From NCBI RefSeq assembly GCF_023091745.1, contig NC_068935.1:1379001-1443000 (forward strand): a stretch of 64,000 bases of DNA. The letters run 5' to 3'. This document shows positions 23,624 to 35,617 of the stretch, in pieces (position 1 is the stretch's first letter; each line of letters starts with the position of its first letter). The notes under the pieces were generated by a model. That model was given only the letters and a program-made list of their open reading frames with translations. It did not search any database and had not been told where the DNA came from. Position numbers and translations under genes: made by a program. This DNA comes from Budorcas taxicolor. Lineage: Eukaryota > Chordata > Mammalia > Artiodactyla > Bovidae.

Positions 23624-24768
23624 ATGTAAATATTGAGATACATTATAAAGTAACCAGTTTATTTCACATTTTCTAAGTAGTACATCTAGATACATCTCTT
23701 TAAATTGATGCACTGGGAAAAATAATACCATCAATTAATAATGTTCACTGTCTTTCTCATTTTGCAGAGAATTTTAAAGTGAAATTAATAGAACATTGCT
23801 TTAGACAACTATACAATATTTATTAATAGTGAAAGGTAGAATTTTATAGAAATTAGTTCATATTTCTTATGGATTTTTAAAAAACATGCTTCTGTGTATG
23901 AAAATTGTACCAACTTCTGCCCAAAATAGAATTAAAGCAGATATTTTTGAAATAGTTACTTTATTAACTATGCCCTTTTCTGGTTTTCTATTTCATATAT
24001 TAAATATATATATATGCATATGTAATAAGAAATATCCATAATATATTTATAATATAAATAGAGATGTTCATATAGTTTAAAAATTTCTCCATGAAATATT
24101 TTTGTCTTTAACCTGTACCTTAAATGATATGCAGAGCCTAATATTTTTAGCAATGCATATATGTATATATGCCATGACAAAGTACTCTGTAGAATTCACA
24201 AAATTGATTTCCACTAATGAAATATTAACTTCAAGTGTTTTAGCAACCCTGATATCTTGTCCACTTATGCTATATAGAGATTTTAATTACCTACTATTTT
24301 CTTCCTACTACAGCAAATTTTTAATTACTTTGTTATCAAACAAATAAGTTGGTGAAAATATGAAAGAAAAGTTTCAAAAGTTTTTTTAATCAAAAAAGTA
24401 AATTCTTTATAAAGAAACATTTTATTATATTATAGTACATGTCTCTAGATGTAATTAAGGTTTATCTCTTATTTTTCTGTGTGCAACTCATATAGGTTGT
24501 TGACAGGCCACATAAAGCTTCTAAAATTGGATAAACTGATTAAAAGCAAATCATATTAAATTTTACAAAAAAAAGATTAAAAAATTAAATCCTCTAGTAG
24601 TGTACAAATTTTATACTATTATAACTTGGATGCATATATTTTGTATGCATTAAATCAAGCAAAGGGACATGCTTTAAAAATTAATTTCTCTATGGACCCC
24701 AAACCCAGATACACCATCAAGTCTTATTTTAAAATGGTCTTAATTTAGAATTCTTTCACTCAAGAACA
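23624..24768. other. AT-rich intergenic stretch
   Basis: About 1.1 kb including small AT runs near 24002-24015. No recognised element or credible coding frame. Confidence 0.5.
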
Positions 24769-24779
24769 GATTGAGTGTT

Positions 24780-25055
24780 GCTGCTGCTGCTGCTAAGTCA
24801 CTTCAGTCGTGCCCGACTCTGTGCAAACCCAGAGACAGCAGCCCACCAGGCTCCCCCATCCCTGGGATTCTCCAGGCAAGAACACTGGAGTGGGTTGTCA
24901 TTTCCTTCTCCAATGCATGAAAGTGAAAAGTGAAAGTGAAGTCACTCAGTCGTGTCTGACTCTTAGCGACCCCATTGACCACAGCCTATCAGGCTCCTCC
25001 GTCCATGGGATTTTCCAGATAAGTGTACTGGAATGGGGTGCCATTGCGTTCTCTG
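24780..25055 (-). mobile_element. Bov-A2 SINE (dimer)
   Basis: Two Bov-A units lie in tandem, in reverse, separated by a GAAAGTGAAAAGTGAAAG linker, with a GCTGCTGCTGCTGCTAAG tail at the left. A perfect 11-bp duplication, GATTGAGTGTT, is at 24769-24779 and 25056-25066. Confidence 0.95.
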
Positions 25056-25066
25056 GATTGAGTGTT

Positions 25067-25947
25067 AAAAAGTGTGAAATGTTTGAGAGTTGCAATTGTC
25101 TCAAACATTTTGGAGAGCTTAGAGACATATTTCAGAGATATTTATTTTTTTGTATTTTCTTTGCTGGATGAAAAAATAATGTATCCAGCCCCAGGCTTTT
25201 GTTTTCGGAATTTCTCAAGATCATTTACATTTGCATTATTTTCAAGACTGCTTCATACCTTTCTCAAAGTAATGTAACTAGGGGCTTGATAGGACCTTTC
25301 AATGAACTATGAAATCATTTATATTTCCACTTTTTATCTCTTGAAAAGTTCAGAGTTCTTCATGTTTCAGTTTTCTTGAGAGTTTTGTCTGTTTATGTTT
25401 TTGAGGTTGGGAGTAGATTGTACAATTTTTTTTTTTTAAATTTACAATGAATTTTTTTCTTTGCCCAAAAGATACATGGGTAGAAATTTTAATATACAGA
25501 GATGAGAAATGCATATTGGAAACAGTGCTTTTGTTGTAAGTAAGATACACATTATACTAATTACCCTGAAGCTTTTGTATCTGTAGCCTTAATGTTTCAC
25601 ATGATATGAACAGAAAATGTGACTTGAGGTTCTATTTTGTGGTTCAGAATTTATGCAATCTACAAAAGTACAATAATGCTGTAGCTTATTATTAGTTTTG
25701 CAATCAAGAGGAGATGCACTGAGGTGATTTGAATTATACATCAAGAAGAATTGGAATTTTTTGGCACATCTTGTAGAATGCTTTAAAATTAACATTATTC
25801 AAATAAAACTAGATATTGGCCCATTAATGTGGCATTAAAATCTTTAAGTACACTATATATACTGATTCCACTATATTCCATGAACGTGTGGCTTGGCATA
25901 AGAAAATATATGAGGAACGTGTTCTCAAAAGTTAGTCCATAATAACT
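25067..25947. other. AT-rich intergenic stretch
   Basis: About 0.9 kb with no recognised repeat and no supported gene. Confidence 0.5.
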
Positions 25948-27255
25948 TCAGTTCAGTTCAGATGAGTCGCTCAGTCGTGTCCAACTCTTTGTGACCCCAT
26001 GAATCGCAGCAGGCCAGGCCTCCCTGTCCATCACCATCTCCCAGAGTTCACTCAGACTCACGTCCATCGAGTCCGTGATGCCATCCAGCCATCTCATCCT
26101 CTGTTGTCCCCTTCTCCTCCTGCCCCCAATCCCTCCCAGCATCAGAGTCTTTTCCAATGAGTAAACTATTCACATGAGGTGGCCAAAGTACTGGAGTTTC
26201 AGCTTTGGCATCGTTCCTTCCAAAGAAATCCCAGGGCTGATGTCCTTCAGAATGGACTGGTTGGATCTCCTTGCAGTCCAAGGGACTCTCAAGAGTCTTC
26301 TCCAACAACACAGTTCAAAAGCATCAATTCTTCAGCATTCAGCCTTCTTCACAGTCCAACTCTCACATCCATACATGACCACTGGGAAAACCATAGCCTT
26401 GACTAGACGGACCTTAGTCGGCAAAGTAATGTCTCTGCTTTTGAATATACTACCTAGGTTGCTCATAACTTTTCTTCCAAGGAGTAAGCTTCTTTGAATT
26501 TCATGGCTGCAGTCACCATCTTCAGTGATTCAGGAGCCCCCAAAAATAAATCTGACAGTTTCCACTGTTTCCCCATCTATTTCCCATGAAGTGATGGGAC
26601 CGGATGCCATGATCTTTGTTTTCTGAATGTTGAACTTTAAGCCAACTGTTTCACTCTACTCTTTCACTTTCATCAAGAGACTTTTTAGCTCCTCTTCACT
26701 TTCTGCCATAAGGGTGGTGTCATCTACATATCTGAGGTTACTGATATTTCTCCTGGCAATCTTGATTCCAGCTTGTGCTTCTTGCAGTCCAGTGTTTCTC
26801 ATGATGTACTCTGCATATAAGTTAAATCAGCAGAGTGACAATATACAGCCTTGATGCACTCCTTTTCCTATTTGGAACCAGTCTGTTACATGTCCAGTTC
26901 TAACTGTTGCTTCCTGACCTACATACAGATTTCTCAAGAGGCAGGTCAGGTGGTCTGGTATTCCCATCTCTTTCAGAGTTTTCCACAGTTTCTTGTGATC
27001 CACACAGTCAAAGGCTTTGGCATAGTCAATAAAGCAGAAAGAGATATTTTCTGGAACTCTCTTGCTTTTTCCATGATCCAGTGGATGTTGGCAATTTGAT
27101 CTCTGGTTCCTCTGCCTTTTCTAAAACCAGCTTGAACATCAGGGAGTTCATGGTTCATATATTGCTGAAGCCTGGCTTGGAGAAATTTGAGCATTACTTT
27201 ACTAGCATGTGAGATGAGTGCAATTGTGCGGTAGTTTGAGCATTCTTTGGCATTA
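25948..27255 (-). mobile_element. BovB LINE, 5'-truncated
   Basis: It opens with the TTCAGTTCAG tail and extends in reverse through the C-terminal domain, a catalytic loop reading YVDD (near 26722-26733), motif B and motif A, and the block KGRGTRDQIANIHWIMEKAR (26973-27194). It ends inside the RT N-terminal region. Frames are broken at several points. A second BovB of the same orientation follows after about 65 bases. Confidence 0.93.
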
Positions 27256-27320
27256 GAATATCTATTATATATTAGGTTTTAGGTGAGTTGAATCTTGATA
27301 TATCAGATTTTTCTCTATAT

Positions 27321-28452
27321 TCAGTTCAATTCAGGCACTCAGTTTTGTCCGACTGTTTGTGACCCCATGAATCGCAGCACACCAGGCCTTCCTATCCATC
27401 ATCAACTCCTAGAGTTCACCCAAACTCATGTTCATCAAGTCGGTGATGCCATCCAGCAATCTCATCCTCTGTCATCCCTTTCTCCTCCTGCCCCCAATTG
27501 CTCCCAGCATCAGGGTCTTTTTAAATGAGTCAATTTTCGCTTGAGGTGGCCAAAGTATTGGCGTTTCAGCCTCAGCATCAGTCTTTCCAATGAACACCCA
27601 GGACTGGTCTCTTTTAAGATGGACTGGTTGGATCTCCTTGCAGTCCATGTGACTCTCAAGAGTCTTCTCCAACACCACAGTTCAAAAGCATCAATTCTTT
27701 GGTGCTCAGCCTTCTTCACAGTCCAACTCTCACATCCATACATGACTACTGGAAAAACCATAGATTTGACTAGACAGAACTTTGTTGGCAAAGTAATATC
27801 TCTGCTTTATTTTTTTAATATAAATTTATTTATTTTAATTGGAGGTTAATTACTTTACAATATTGTATTGGTTTTGCCATACCAATAATTGGCCACAGGT
27901 ATACACGTTTCAATATGTTATCTAGGTTGGTCATAAGTTTCCTTCCAAGGAGTAAGAGTCTTTTAATTTCATGGCTGCAATCACCATCTACAGTGATTTT
28001 GGAGTCACCCAAAATAAAGTCTGACACTGTTTCCACTGTTTGCCCATCTATTTCCCATGAAGTGATGGGACCAGATGCCATGATCTTTGTTTTCTGAATG
28101 TTGAGCTTTAAGCCAACTTTTTCACTCTCCTCTTTCACTTTCATCAAGAGGCTCTTTAGTTCTTCTTCATTTTCTGCCATAAGGGTGGTGTCATCTGCAT
28201 ATTTGAGGTTATTGATATTTCTCCCGGCAATCTTGATTCCAGATTCTGCTTCTTCCAGTCCAGCGTTTCTCATGATGTACTCTGCATAAAAGTTAAATAA
28301 ACAGGGTGACAATATACAGCCTTGACATACTCCTTTTCCTATTTGGAACCAGTCTGTTGTTCCATGTCCAGTTCTCACTGTTGCTTCCTGACCTGCATAT
28401 GGGTTTCTCAAGGAACAGGTCAGGTGGTGTGGTATTCCCATCTCTTTCAGAA
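27321..28452 (-). mobile_element. BovB LINE, 5'-truncated, with small L1 insertion
   Basis: It runs from the degenerate TTCAGTTCAATTCAGG tail to the RT, ending just upstream of motif A. A 208-codon minus frame (27830-28456) contains GVCQGCILSPCLFNFY, LKYADDTTLMAENEEEL and QKTKIMASGPITSW; a 93-codon frame (27510-27791) holds the C-terminal block. An L1 3' end is inserted at 27810-27908. The YADD loop is intact but the protein is not. Confidence 0.92.
27810..27908 (-). mobile_element. Very short L1 3' end insertion
   Basis: About 100 bases of reverse L1 3'UTR (TTAATTGGAGGTTAATTACT, then GTATTGGTTTTGCC) interrupt the BovB, whose sequence resumes at TTTCAATATGTTATCTAGG. Confidence 0.9.
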
Positions 28453-29469
28453 ACACTGTGATGTACTGAGAGATAGTGATGTATCAATATTGGATACTTA
28501 TTGAAAACAGTATACTTCAGTTGACTATAGTTGCAAAGATATCTGATTACCTCCAAATGAATGTCTTTAAACAAGTTTTCAAACCTTATTTACATCCAAA
28601 ATGATGAACTTTTAAGATTTCAATAAAGTAGCTTTATTTTGTCACTTTAAAAAAATTATACATGATAAAACAACTCTAAGTACTACTCCTTTGTTGAAGT
28701 AAATAAAAGTTATAGATTGGTGCTTGATACTTGATCAACAAACATTAAACCAACACCATCAATTTTGTGGTGAGCTCTGTTGACATTTAAGCTATTCAAG
28801 CAGTATTTATTTATCAATAATTTTTTCAAATTTAGCTAGACGTGTCTAGTGCATATTGGGTATTTAAGCATTTATGTTTATATTTTGAAGGAACTAATAG
28901 AATATGATTGTATAGAGTAAAGAACATGTTTTAGTATTGTTTTCATGATACGTTTTTGTAATTTTTATGCGACAAGTAGGAGCTACAATTTTTACTATAT
29001 ACTGCATGTTTCCTTAATTTAAACCTTGTAGTACAAGAATCCTAGCAATTCATATTTTTATTAATTATTTATGTTATTTACTAATTATGATATTTCTTCT
29101 AGTAATAATTTTAAAAATATATTTAAAACTTAATTATATTTCAAAGTAAGCACATATAGAACCTTAAATTTTTATGTGATTATTGCATTTGTGTAAGTAA
29201 AAATAATGATACCTAAAATGTATTCAGACTAATTAATGCATTTATTAATACATTGATTCACTTATTAAATACATTGCTGAATATTTCATAATCTAAAATA
29301 ATTTTCTTGATGAAAGCAAATTTAGCTTGTTAGATACATTCACTTTATTTATTAGTAAAATTTAAGTGACATACAAATGATAGAAACATTCATAATATAA
29401 CTTTGGTTGGATTAACAAAAATATTTGTTCCAGTCATAGTGATTCACATTGAGTCTAGTGTCTCAAATT
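28453..29469. other. AT-rich intergenic stretch
   Basis: About 1 kb of strongly AT-rich DNA; no recognised repeat or coding frame. Confidence 0.5.
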
Positions 29470-29611
29470 AGATGGCTGGATGGCATCACGGACTTGATGG
29501 ATGTGAGTCTGAATGAACTCCGGGAGATGGTGATGGACAGGGAGGCCTGGCGTGCTGCGATTCATGGGGTCGCAAAGAGTTGGACACGACTGAGCGACTG
29601 AACTGAACTGA
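29470..29611 (+). mobile_element. BovB 3' end, 142 bp
   Basis: Only the last part of BovB is present: GATGGCTGGATGGCATCAC, GGGTCGCAAAGAG and the ACTGAACTGA tail. It is little diverged and can pair with the inverted BovB that begins at 29979. Confidence 0.93.
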
Positions 29612-29978
29612 TGCTTATATTTCGATTTTTCAAAAATCTCAATTAATGTGAATACTTCAAAAATATCAATGATAAACCTTTAAACATTTAGAAGTAATTG
29701 CACTTTAAAGATACATTTGGAGTTGGACTTTATTCTCTGTAAGAATCTTCAGAATTATAATGTATGTATCTATTAATTTCTGTGTTAGCATCTGAGTACT
29801 TATATTGCTTTAGAGGGAGAAAGTGTTTCCTTTTATGACTATGTTTTGTGTGATGAATTAAAGTCTCTCTTCAGAGTTGGTCCTGAAAATTTTATTCAGA
29901 AACTGCTTATTGTCCTGAATTTAAAGGAAAGTTGATCTATATTTGATTTTCCAGGTTTATAAATCAATTTTCACTTTT
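29612..29978. other. AT-rich spacer between inverted BovB ends
   Basis: About 370 bases with no recognised element. Confidence 0.45.
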
Positions 29979-31046
29979 CAGTTCAGTTCAGTTCAGTTAA
30001 GTTGCTCAGTCGTGTCCGACTCTTTGGACCCCATGAATCGCAGCACACCAGGCCTCCCTGTCCATCACCAACTCCCGGAGTTCACTCAGACTCGCATCCA
30101 TCGAGTCAGTGATGCCATCCAGCCATCTCATCCTCTGTCGCCCCCTTCTCCTCCTGCCCCCAATCCCTCCCAGCATCAGAGTCTTTTCCAATGAGTCAAT
30201 TCTTCGCATGAGGTGGCCAAAGTACTGGAGCTTCAGCTTCAGCATCATTCCCTCCAAAGAAATCCCAGGACTGATCTCCTTCAGAATGGACTGGTTGGAT
30301 CTCCTTGCAGTCCAAGGGACTCTCAAGAGTCTTCTCCAACACCACAGCTCAAAAGCATCAACTCTTCAGCACTCAGCCTTCTTCACAGTCCAACTCTCAC
30401 ATCCATACAGGACCACTGGAAAAACCATAGCCTTGACTAGACAGACCTTAGTCGGCAAAGTAATGTCTCTGCTTTTGAATATACTATCTAGGTTGCTCAT
30501 AACTTTTCTTCCAAGGAGTAAGCGTCTTTTAATTTTATGGCTGCAGTACCATCTGCAGTGATTTTGGAGCACACAAAAATAAAGTCTGACACTGTTTCCA
30601 CTGTTTCCCCATCTATTTCCCATGAAGTGATGGGACCAGATGACATGATCTTTGTTTTCTGAATGTTGAGGTTTAAGCCAACTTTTTTGCTCTCCTCTTT
30701 CACTTTCATCAAGAGGCTTTTTAGCTCCTCTTCACTTTCTGCCATAAGGGTGGTGTCATCTACATACCTGAGGTTATTGCTATTTCTCCCGGCAATCTTG
30801 ATTCCAGCTTGTGCTTCTTCCAGTCCAGTGTTTCTCATGATGTACTCTGCATATAAGTTAAATAAGCAGGGGGGCAATGTACAGCCTTGACGTCCTCCTT
30901 TTCCTATTTGGAACCAGTCTGTTGTTCCATGTCCAGTTCTAACTGTTGCTTCCTGACCTGCATACAGATTCCTCAAGAGGCAGGGTAGGTGGTTTGGTAT
31001 TCCCATCTCTTTCAGAGTTTTCCACAGTTTATTGTGATCCACACAG
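29979..31046 (-). mobile_element. BovB LINE, 5'-truncated, well preserved
   Basis: The tail has a four-fold TTCAG repeat. A 181-codon minus frame (30497-31042) spans GRQGCTLPPCLFNLYAEYI, a YVDD catalytic loop and the QKTKIMSSGPITSW block. A 106-codon frame (30006-30326) covers RVPWTARRSNQS to the end. It begins at VDHNKLW of motif A, so earlier domains are missing. A frameshift near 30545 separates the two frames. Confidence 0.93.
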
Positions 31047-33340
31047 CTTGGGAGCTAAATGTCTCCTGGCATAGGTTTTAAAAATGTGTTTGTTTTCTTT
31101 TTCATTGTTGTCATGTCACTTGTTTGCTTCTTTTATTTGTACTTCCTTATCCTTAGAAATTCTAAGTCTAGACCCATCACATTAACTTTTTTCTGATCTT
31201 TTCAGTTACCAAATTGGAACGGATTTTAATAGCTAAGTTCTGGTTGCAGTCTTAAAAATGAAAACAAGCACATTATTACTTCTCTACTTAAGGCAGCCTT
31301 TCTTTATCTCTCCAGTACATTTAAAACCTTACATTTAAATATTAAAGGGATTAAAAATATATATTACAGGAATTGATTATTAATTCGGATAATAAATGAA
31401 AATATTTTGTGTGTGTGAGAGAGAGAGGGAGAGAGAGAGACTTATGATTGAACTAGAACTATTATTTGAATGGTGCAGGGTTGGGGGATATTATTTTGAA
31501 GATCAATCCTACCTAAAGTGTCTGTGAAAGCACTGCTATATTTTTTTCTTTTCTGTTTCACTTTGTACCACCATTAAATTACATTGCTTACAAATAAAAT
31601 AACTTCTGATGAAAAATAAATGTGCCATATATATGTCAATGACACTTAAAATGTTGTGCAATTCTCTCTAATCCCTATTATTACATAGAAACATTATTTT
31701 CACTTCTACTTTTCTGTCTCTGACATATTCCTTCTCTCTATTTCATATATCTTTTATTTTATAATATTCAAATTTTATTCAAAATTTAATTTTAAACAAG
31801 TTCAAAATGTTTAAATATTTTGTTTTAGATTCATGTTATTGAATGCATTAGAAAATCATTTTTACTATTATCTTTAAAATTTTACAAAGAATAAATCAGA
31901 TTTATTTGTTCAAATCAACACATATCAAAGAATTTATAAATATATAATTAGTTTGTTTAAAAATAGACTATGCTATTTGTTCTTGATCAAGCATGATCTC
32001 ACAGTGTTTTGAAGGAAGTCACTTAAAAATACAATTAGAATTTATCTGGATAACAAGTGTTGATAAAATGATATTGAATTCCACATTTCTAGTTGTGAGA
32101 AATAAATAAAATTTTAGTAGAGAAAATAGCTATATTATAGAAAATGTGTCTTAACCAAGAAAAATACTTCTGTCAGGTCATCTAATGGTAGTGTCTGTTG
32201 ATTTTTTTTTTTTTTTCGTCATATTTTCCACATCAGATTTGGAGGAAAAGCAACCTGTGAAGTCAATGTTTTCCTTAAAAAGTCAATACTTTTCCTGTAG
32301 GAATTTCCATGAGAAAAAAATGAAATTTAAATAAAGGGCTATACTTTGTTATCATAGGCAAAGAAGCTAGAAAATCTACTGAGTTCTTGCAAAATGTTAA
32401 GTTCAACAATACATTGCCTCTAGGGGAAGAATCAGTCATTAATTCCTAAGAGGCCAGCATATAGCATAGGCTTTGTCAGATTTTAGAAACATACTTGGTC
32501 AGATTTTAGAACATACTACAGGAGACAGATACTTTATGATTTAACAGTATTCCCCCTTATATATTTCAGTCATCACATTCTCTGCAAAATGAAGCTGAAA
32601 ATATATTGCAATATATTACAATTTTATATTTAGTTAATATAATGTATTGGGAATAAAATAATATATTTATTTGTATATAACTTTGCTAAACTCTCTTTTT
32701 AGCTTTCATTCCTGGACTAAAGAAAGGTACAGTAAAAATCAAGACAAATCATAACCATGGTGCATGTTTCATTTTAAAACAAATTTATTTTAAGAACTTC
32801 TGCTTTTTCATTTTTCATAAAACATTGCAATTTCAACTGTTTGCTTCAAACATATTTTTAGTATTTTTAAGTGAAACGATATCTAGGAAAGGTATTCAAT
32901 CAGTTGTATGTCTTATATCACTGAATACTTTTTCCAAGTTGTGTATAATTAACCTTTAGATATTAATGTGACCCTATAGACATTTATTTGACTTAAAGTA
33001 GTTACTTTCAAATTAACTATGAATTTAATTATTCATTTTTCTCCTCTAACAATGTAAGCATATTCAGGATGTTGTCTGAGGATATATTAACCATATAATT
33101 CCACTTTTCTATATTTTCATTTAAAAAGATCTGTAAACCATATATACCATATACATGCCTAACAAAATAATCCAAGATAAGAGTCTTTGTGAGCTTGTAA
33201 ATAATATGCATTTTCTTTGTCAAATTAAACACACAAATTTATGCTGCTTTAAGCTATGGTCAACAGAAAACAAATATCTTTAAATATGGAGTTTAAGCAA
33301 TCAGTTAAAATATATATAATTTTATTATGCTGATGATTTT
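31047..33340. other. Long AT-rich intergenic stretch
   Basis: About 2.3 kb with no recognised mobile element and no supported gene. It holds a GT/GA microsatellite (31408-31440) and a T run (32198-32216). Confidence 0.5.
31408..31440. repeat. (GT)n(GA)n microsatellite
   Basis: Five GT units lead into an interrupted GA tract of about 12 units. Confidence 0.9.
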
Positions 33341-33400
33341 TTAAAAAATATAAATTTATTTATTTTAATTGGGGGTTAATTACTTTACAATACAATATTG
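33341..33400 (-). mobile_element. L1 3' end scrap, about 60 bp
   Basis: TTAATTGGGGGTTAATTACT preceded by an AT-rich tail matches the terminal L1 3'UTR in reverse. Too short to classify further. Confidence 0.75.
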
Positions 33401-33805
33401 ATAAAATTTTTAAATGCTGAAAGGTATTTTGTATGGTCCAAATATATTTGCTTTGTCTGTGTATATGCACTCATTTCTTTATGTACTTCACAATTCAGGA
33501 TGGGTATATTACATTGTTTCATTTTACTGTTTAAGATGATAATTCATTTCACTTCATGCACTTTTATTTTAAATTATAGTTTATAGTCCATTGATATTTT
33601 GACCAAGTGGAAATAGTACTCAGAGAATAAATTTTTCTAAAATTCATTGTAAAAATTCAAATTATAATGTAAAGAGCTTCCCTCTTATTCTTTAATTTTA
33701 ACAAATATCATCAATATTAACAGCGTGTGTTATTATTTTTTTGGTATTTTAAATGTTTTTTTTTTTTTTTTTCAATGTTACTTTGGCGTAGTTCTCATGA
33801 ACTTA
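33401..33805. other. AT-rich spacer with poly-T run
   Basis: No recognised element except a run of about 17 T residues near 33756-33772. Confidence 0.45.
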
Positions 33806-33894
33806 TGTTGGATTGCCAAAAAGTTCATTTAGGCTTTTCCATATGACATTACAGAAAAACTCAAATGAACATTTTGTCCAACCATATATAATTA
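33806..33894. mobile_element. Mariner-type MITE palindrome
   Basis: The left arm TTGGATTGCCAAAAAGTTC is mirrored by the right arm GAACATTTTGTCCAA, with matching TTTAGGCTTTTCC / GAAAAACTCAAAT inner arms, and TA lies on both sides (33804-33805 and 33895-33896). This is the layout of the short internally deleted mariner elements common in ruminants. The whole 89 bases can fold into one hairpin. It encodes no transposase. Confidence 0.8.
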
Positions 33895-34180
33895 GTTTTA
33901 ATATCCATGATACATTTTTGACTATCATCTAGCTTGAATAATTTCATTCTAGATATTTTATTCCCCATGGAAGTCTTGAGTATTCAGCGTTTACATGTGT
34001 TATTCAAGTGAAAGTGGATGCATTGCATGTACTTTTCATTTTTTTTCTCATCCTGTCTCATTAGTTTCTAGATATCCTATGATATATACTTTTTAGCATC
34101 TACATCTATATAATAGTCGTGGAAATGCATTTGTGGTTCTGATGTAAAGTCAAGGTGTTTTGACCATAACTATACAGAGG

Positions 34181-34355
34181 CATAGCAGAAAGACCATTTG
34201 AATGTGAGACAGTACATCTTGAGTTCTAATGATAGTTCTGTACCTGACTCGATGCATACACTCGGCCAAGTAATTTAAACTCAGAGTCTTCATTTTCCTC
34301 TTTCCCTCATTAAAAAAAAAAAATGTAGTAATCATAATTATCCTTAAGCCTTATG
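34181..34355 (+). mobile_element. MIR SINE remnant
   Basis: GCATAGCAGAAAGACCATTT, GAGTTCTAATGATAGTTCTG, CGGCCAAGTAATTTAAAC and TCTTCATTTTCCTC follow the MIR order from head to 3' core. An A run of about 12 is inserted near 34312. Confidence 0.72.
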
Positions 34356-34434
34356 AAAAGTCATGCTGCTGAAACATGACAGCAAAAAACATAATAATAA
34401 TAAATTTATAAAACAATATTTGAGTGTGTACAGT

Positions 34435-34560
34435 TCTGTACATTGTCCCTAATAATTTACAAAAATTTCTATCTTAATACACCACTTCAATGTGTAAGTT
34501 CTATCATTTTATCAATTTTTTTCAGAGGTAGAAACTGGAACAAAGAAAGGTTAAATAATA
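34435..34560 (-). mobile_element. Possible MIR/L2 core remnant
   Basis: The block AGAGGTAGAAACTGGAAC followed by AAGAAAGGTTAAATAA resembles the reverse MIR/L2 core. Diverged and tentative. Confidence 0.4.
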
Positions 34561-35074
34561 TGGAAATTCATTTGATATTTTTAAAAAGCACTCTACCTGT
34601 ATAAAACACTACTATTACTTAAATGGTTAAATCTTCATCAATACACTAAAGAGTAATTATCATTACAATTAAACTCATATTTTAAATTGTGCTCTAATTG
34701 ACTGATATTTATTTGGTATATTCTTAATGCAAATTGGCTCCGCCAACAATCTACACCGAAAAACTATAGTGCCTTTTGCACTTATGTTTTATGATAATTT
34801 TCATACCATATTTTGTATGTCCACTTTCCATCATCAGCTCATTTGAGTAAACTTGCTATTATTTCACTCACATAATGAAATTTATTGGCATATGTAATTA
34901 AATGTTATAATAGCATATGAGAATATAGCCGTCTGTGACTCTAATTATAAATTTCTAAAACTAAGATTATTTCATTCAGTTAACTTTTCTATTGAAGGCT
35001 GACTGATTACCAGGGATAACACTGAGATTTTTTTTTCTTAAATACAAAAATATATAAGCTTTTTACCTCATAGT

Positions 35075-35078
<4 letters not shown>
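34561..35078. other. AT-rich spacer
   Basis: About 500 bases with no recognised element or coding frame. Confidence 0.4.

Positions 35079-35109
<31 letters not shown>
35079..35109. repeat. (AT)n microsatellite
   Basis: About 15 uninterrupted AT units, likely length-variable. Confidence 0.93.
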
Positions 35110-35112
<3 letters not shown>

Positions 35113-35156
35113 GATTCTTAGTAGTAAGAGAATTACATTGATATCTGGTGTTCTTT

Positions 35157-35432
35157 GCTGCTGTTGCTGTTGCTAAGTCGCTTCAGTCATGTCCGACTCT
35201 GTGCGACCCCAGAGACAGCAGCCCACCAGGCTCCCCCGTCCCTGGGATTCTCCAGGCAAGAACACTAGAGTGGGTTGCCATTTCCTTCTCCAATTCATGA
35301 AAGTGAAAAGTGAAAGTGAAAGTGAAGTCGTGTCCAACTCCTAGTGACCCCATTGACTGCAGCCTACCAGGCTCCTCTGTCCATGGTGTTTTCCAGGCAA
35401 GAGTACTGGAGTGGGTTGCCATTGACTTCTTC
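35157..35432 (-). mobile_element. Bov-A2 SINE (dimer)
   Basis: Two reverse Bov-A units are joined by GTGAAAAGTGAAAGTGAAAG, with a GCTGCTGTTGCTGTTGC tail at the left. CTGGTGTT occurs on both sides (35145-35152 and 35433-35440), consistent with a target duplication. Another SINE segment follows at once. Confidence 0.92.
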
Positions 35433-35440
35433 CTGGTGTT

Positions 35441-35605
35441 TGGACTGTAGCCTACTAGGCTTCTCCGTCCTTGGGATTCTCCAGGCAACAATACTGGAGT
35501 GGGTTACCATTTCCTTCTCCAAGGGATCTTCCCAACCCAGGGATTAAACTCAGGTCTCCTGCATTGGAGGCAGACGCTTCAACCTCTGAGCCACCAGGGA
35601 AGCCC
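35441..35605 (-). mobile_element. Bov-tA SINE lacking its 3' end
   Basis: On the minus strand it has the full tRNA-like head (GGGCTTCCCTGGTGGCTCAG) and the body to GGACTGTAG... region, but the final GTCCGACTCTTTG block is missing. The right flank CTGGTGTTCTTT (35606-35617) repeats the left flank of the neighbouring Bov-A2 (35145-35156). Confidence 0.88.
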
Positions 35606-35617
35606 CTGGTGTTCTTT

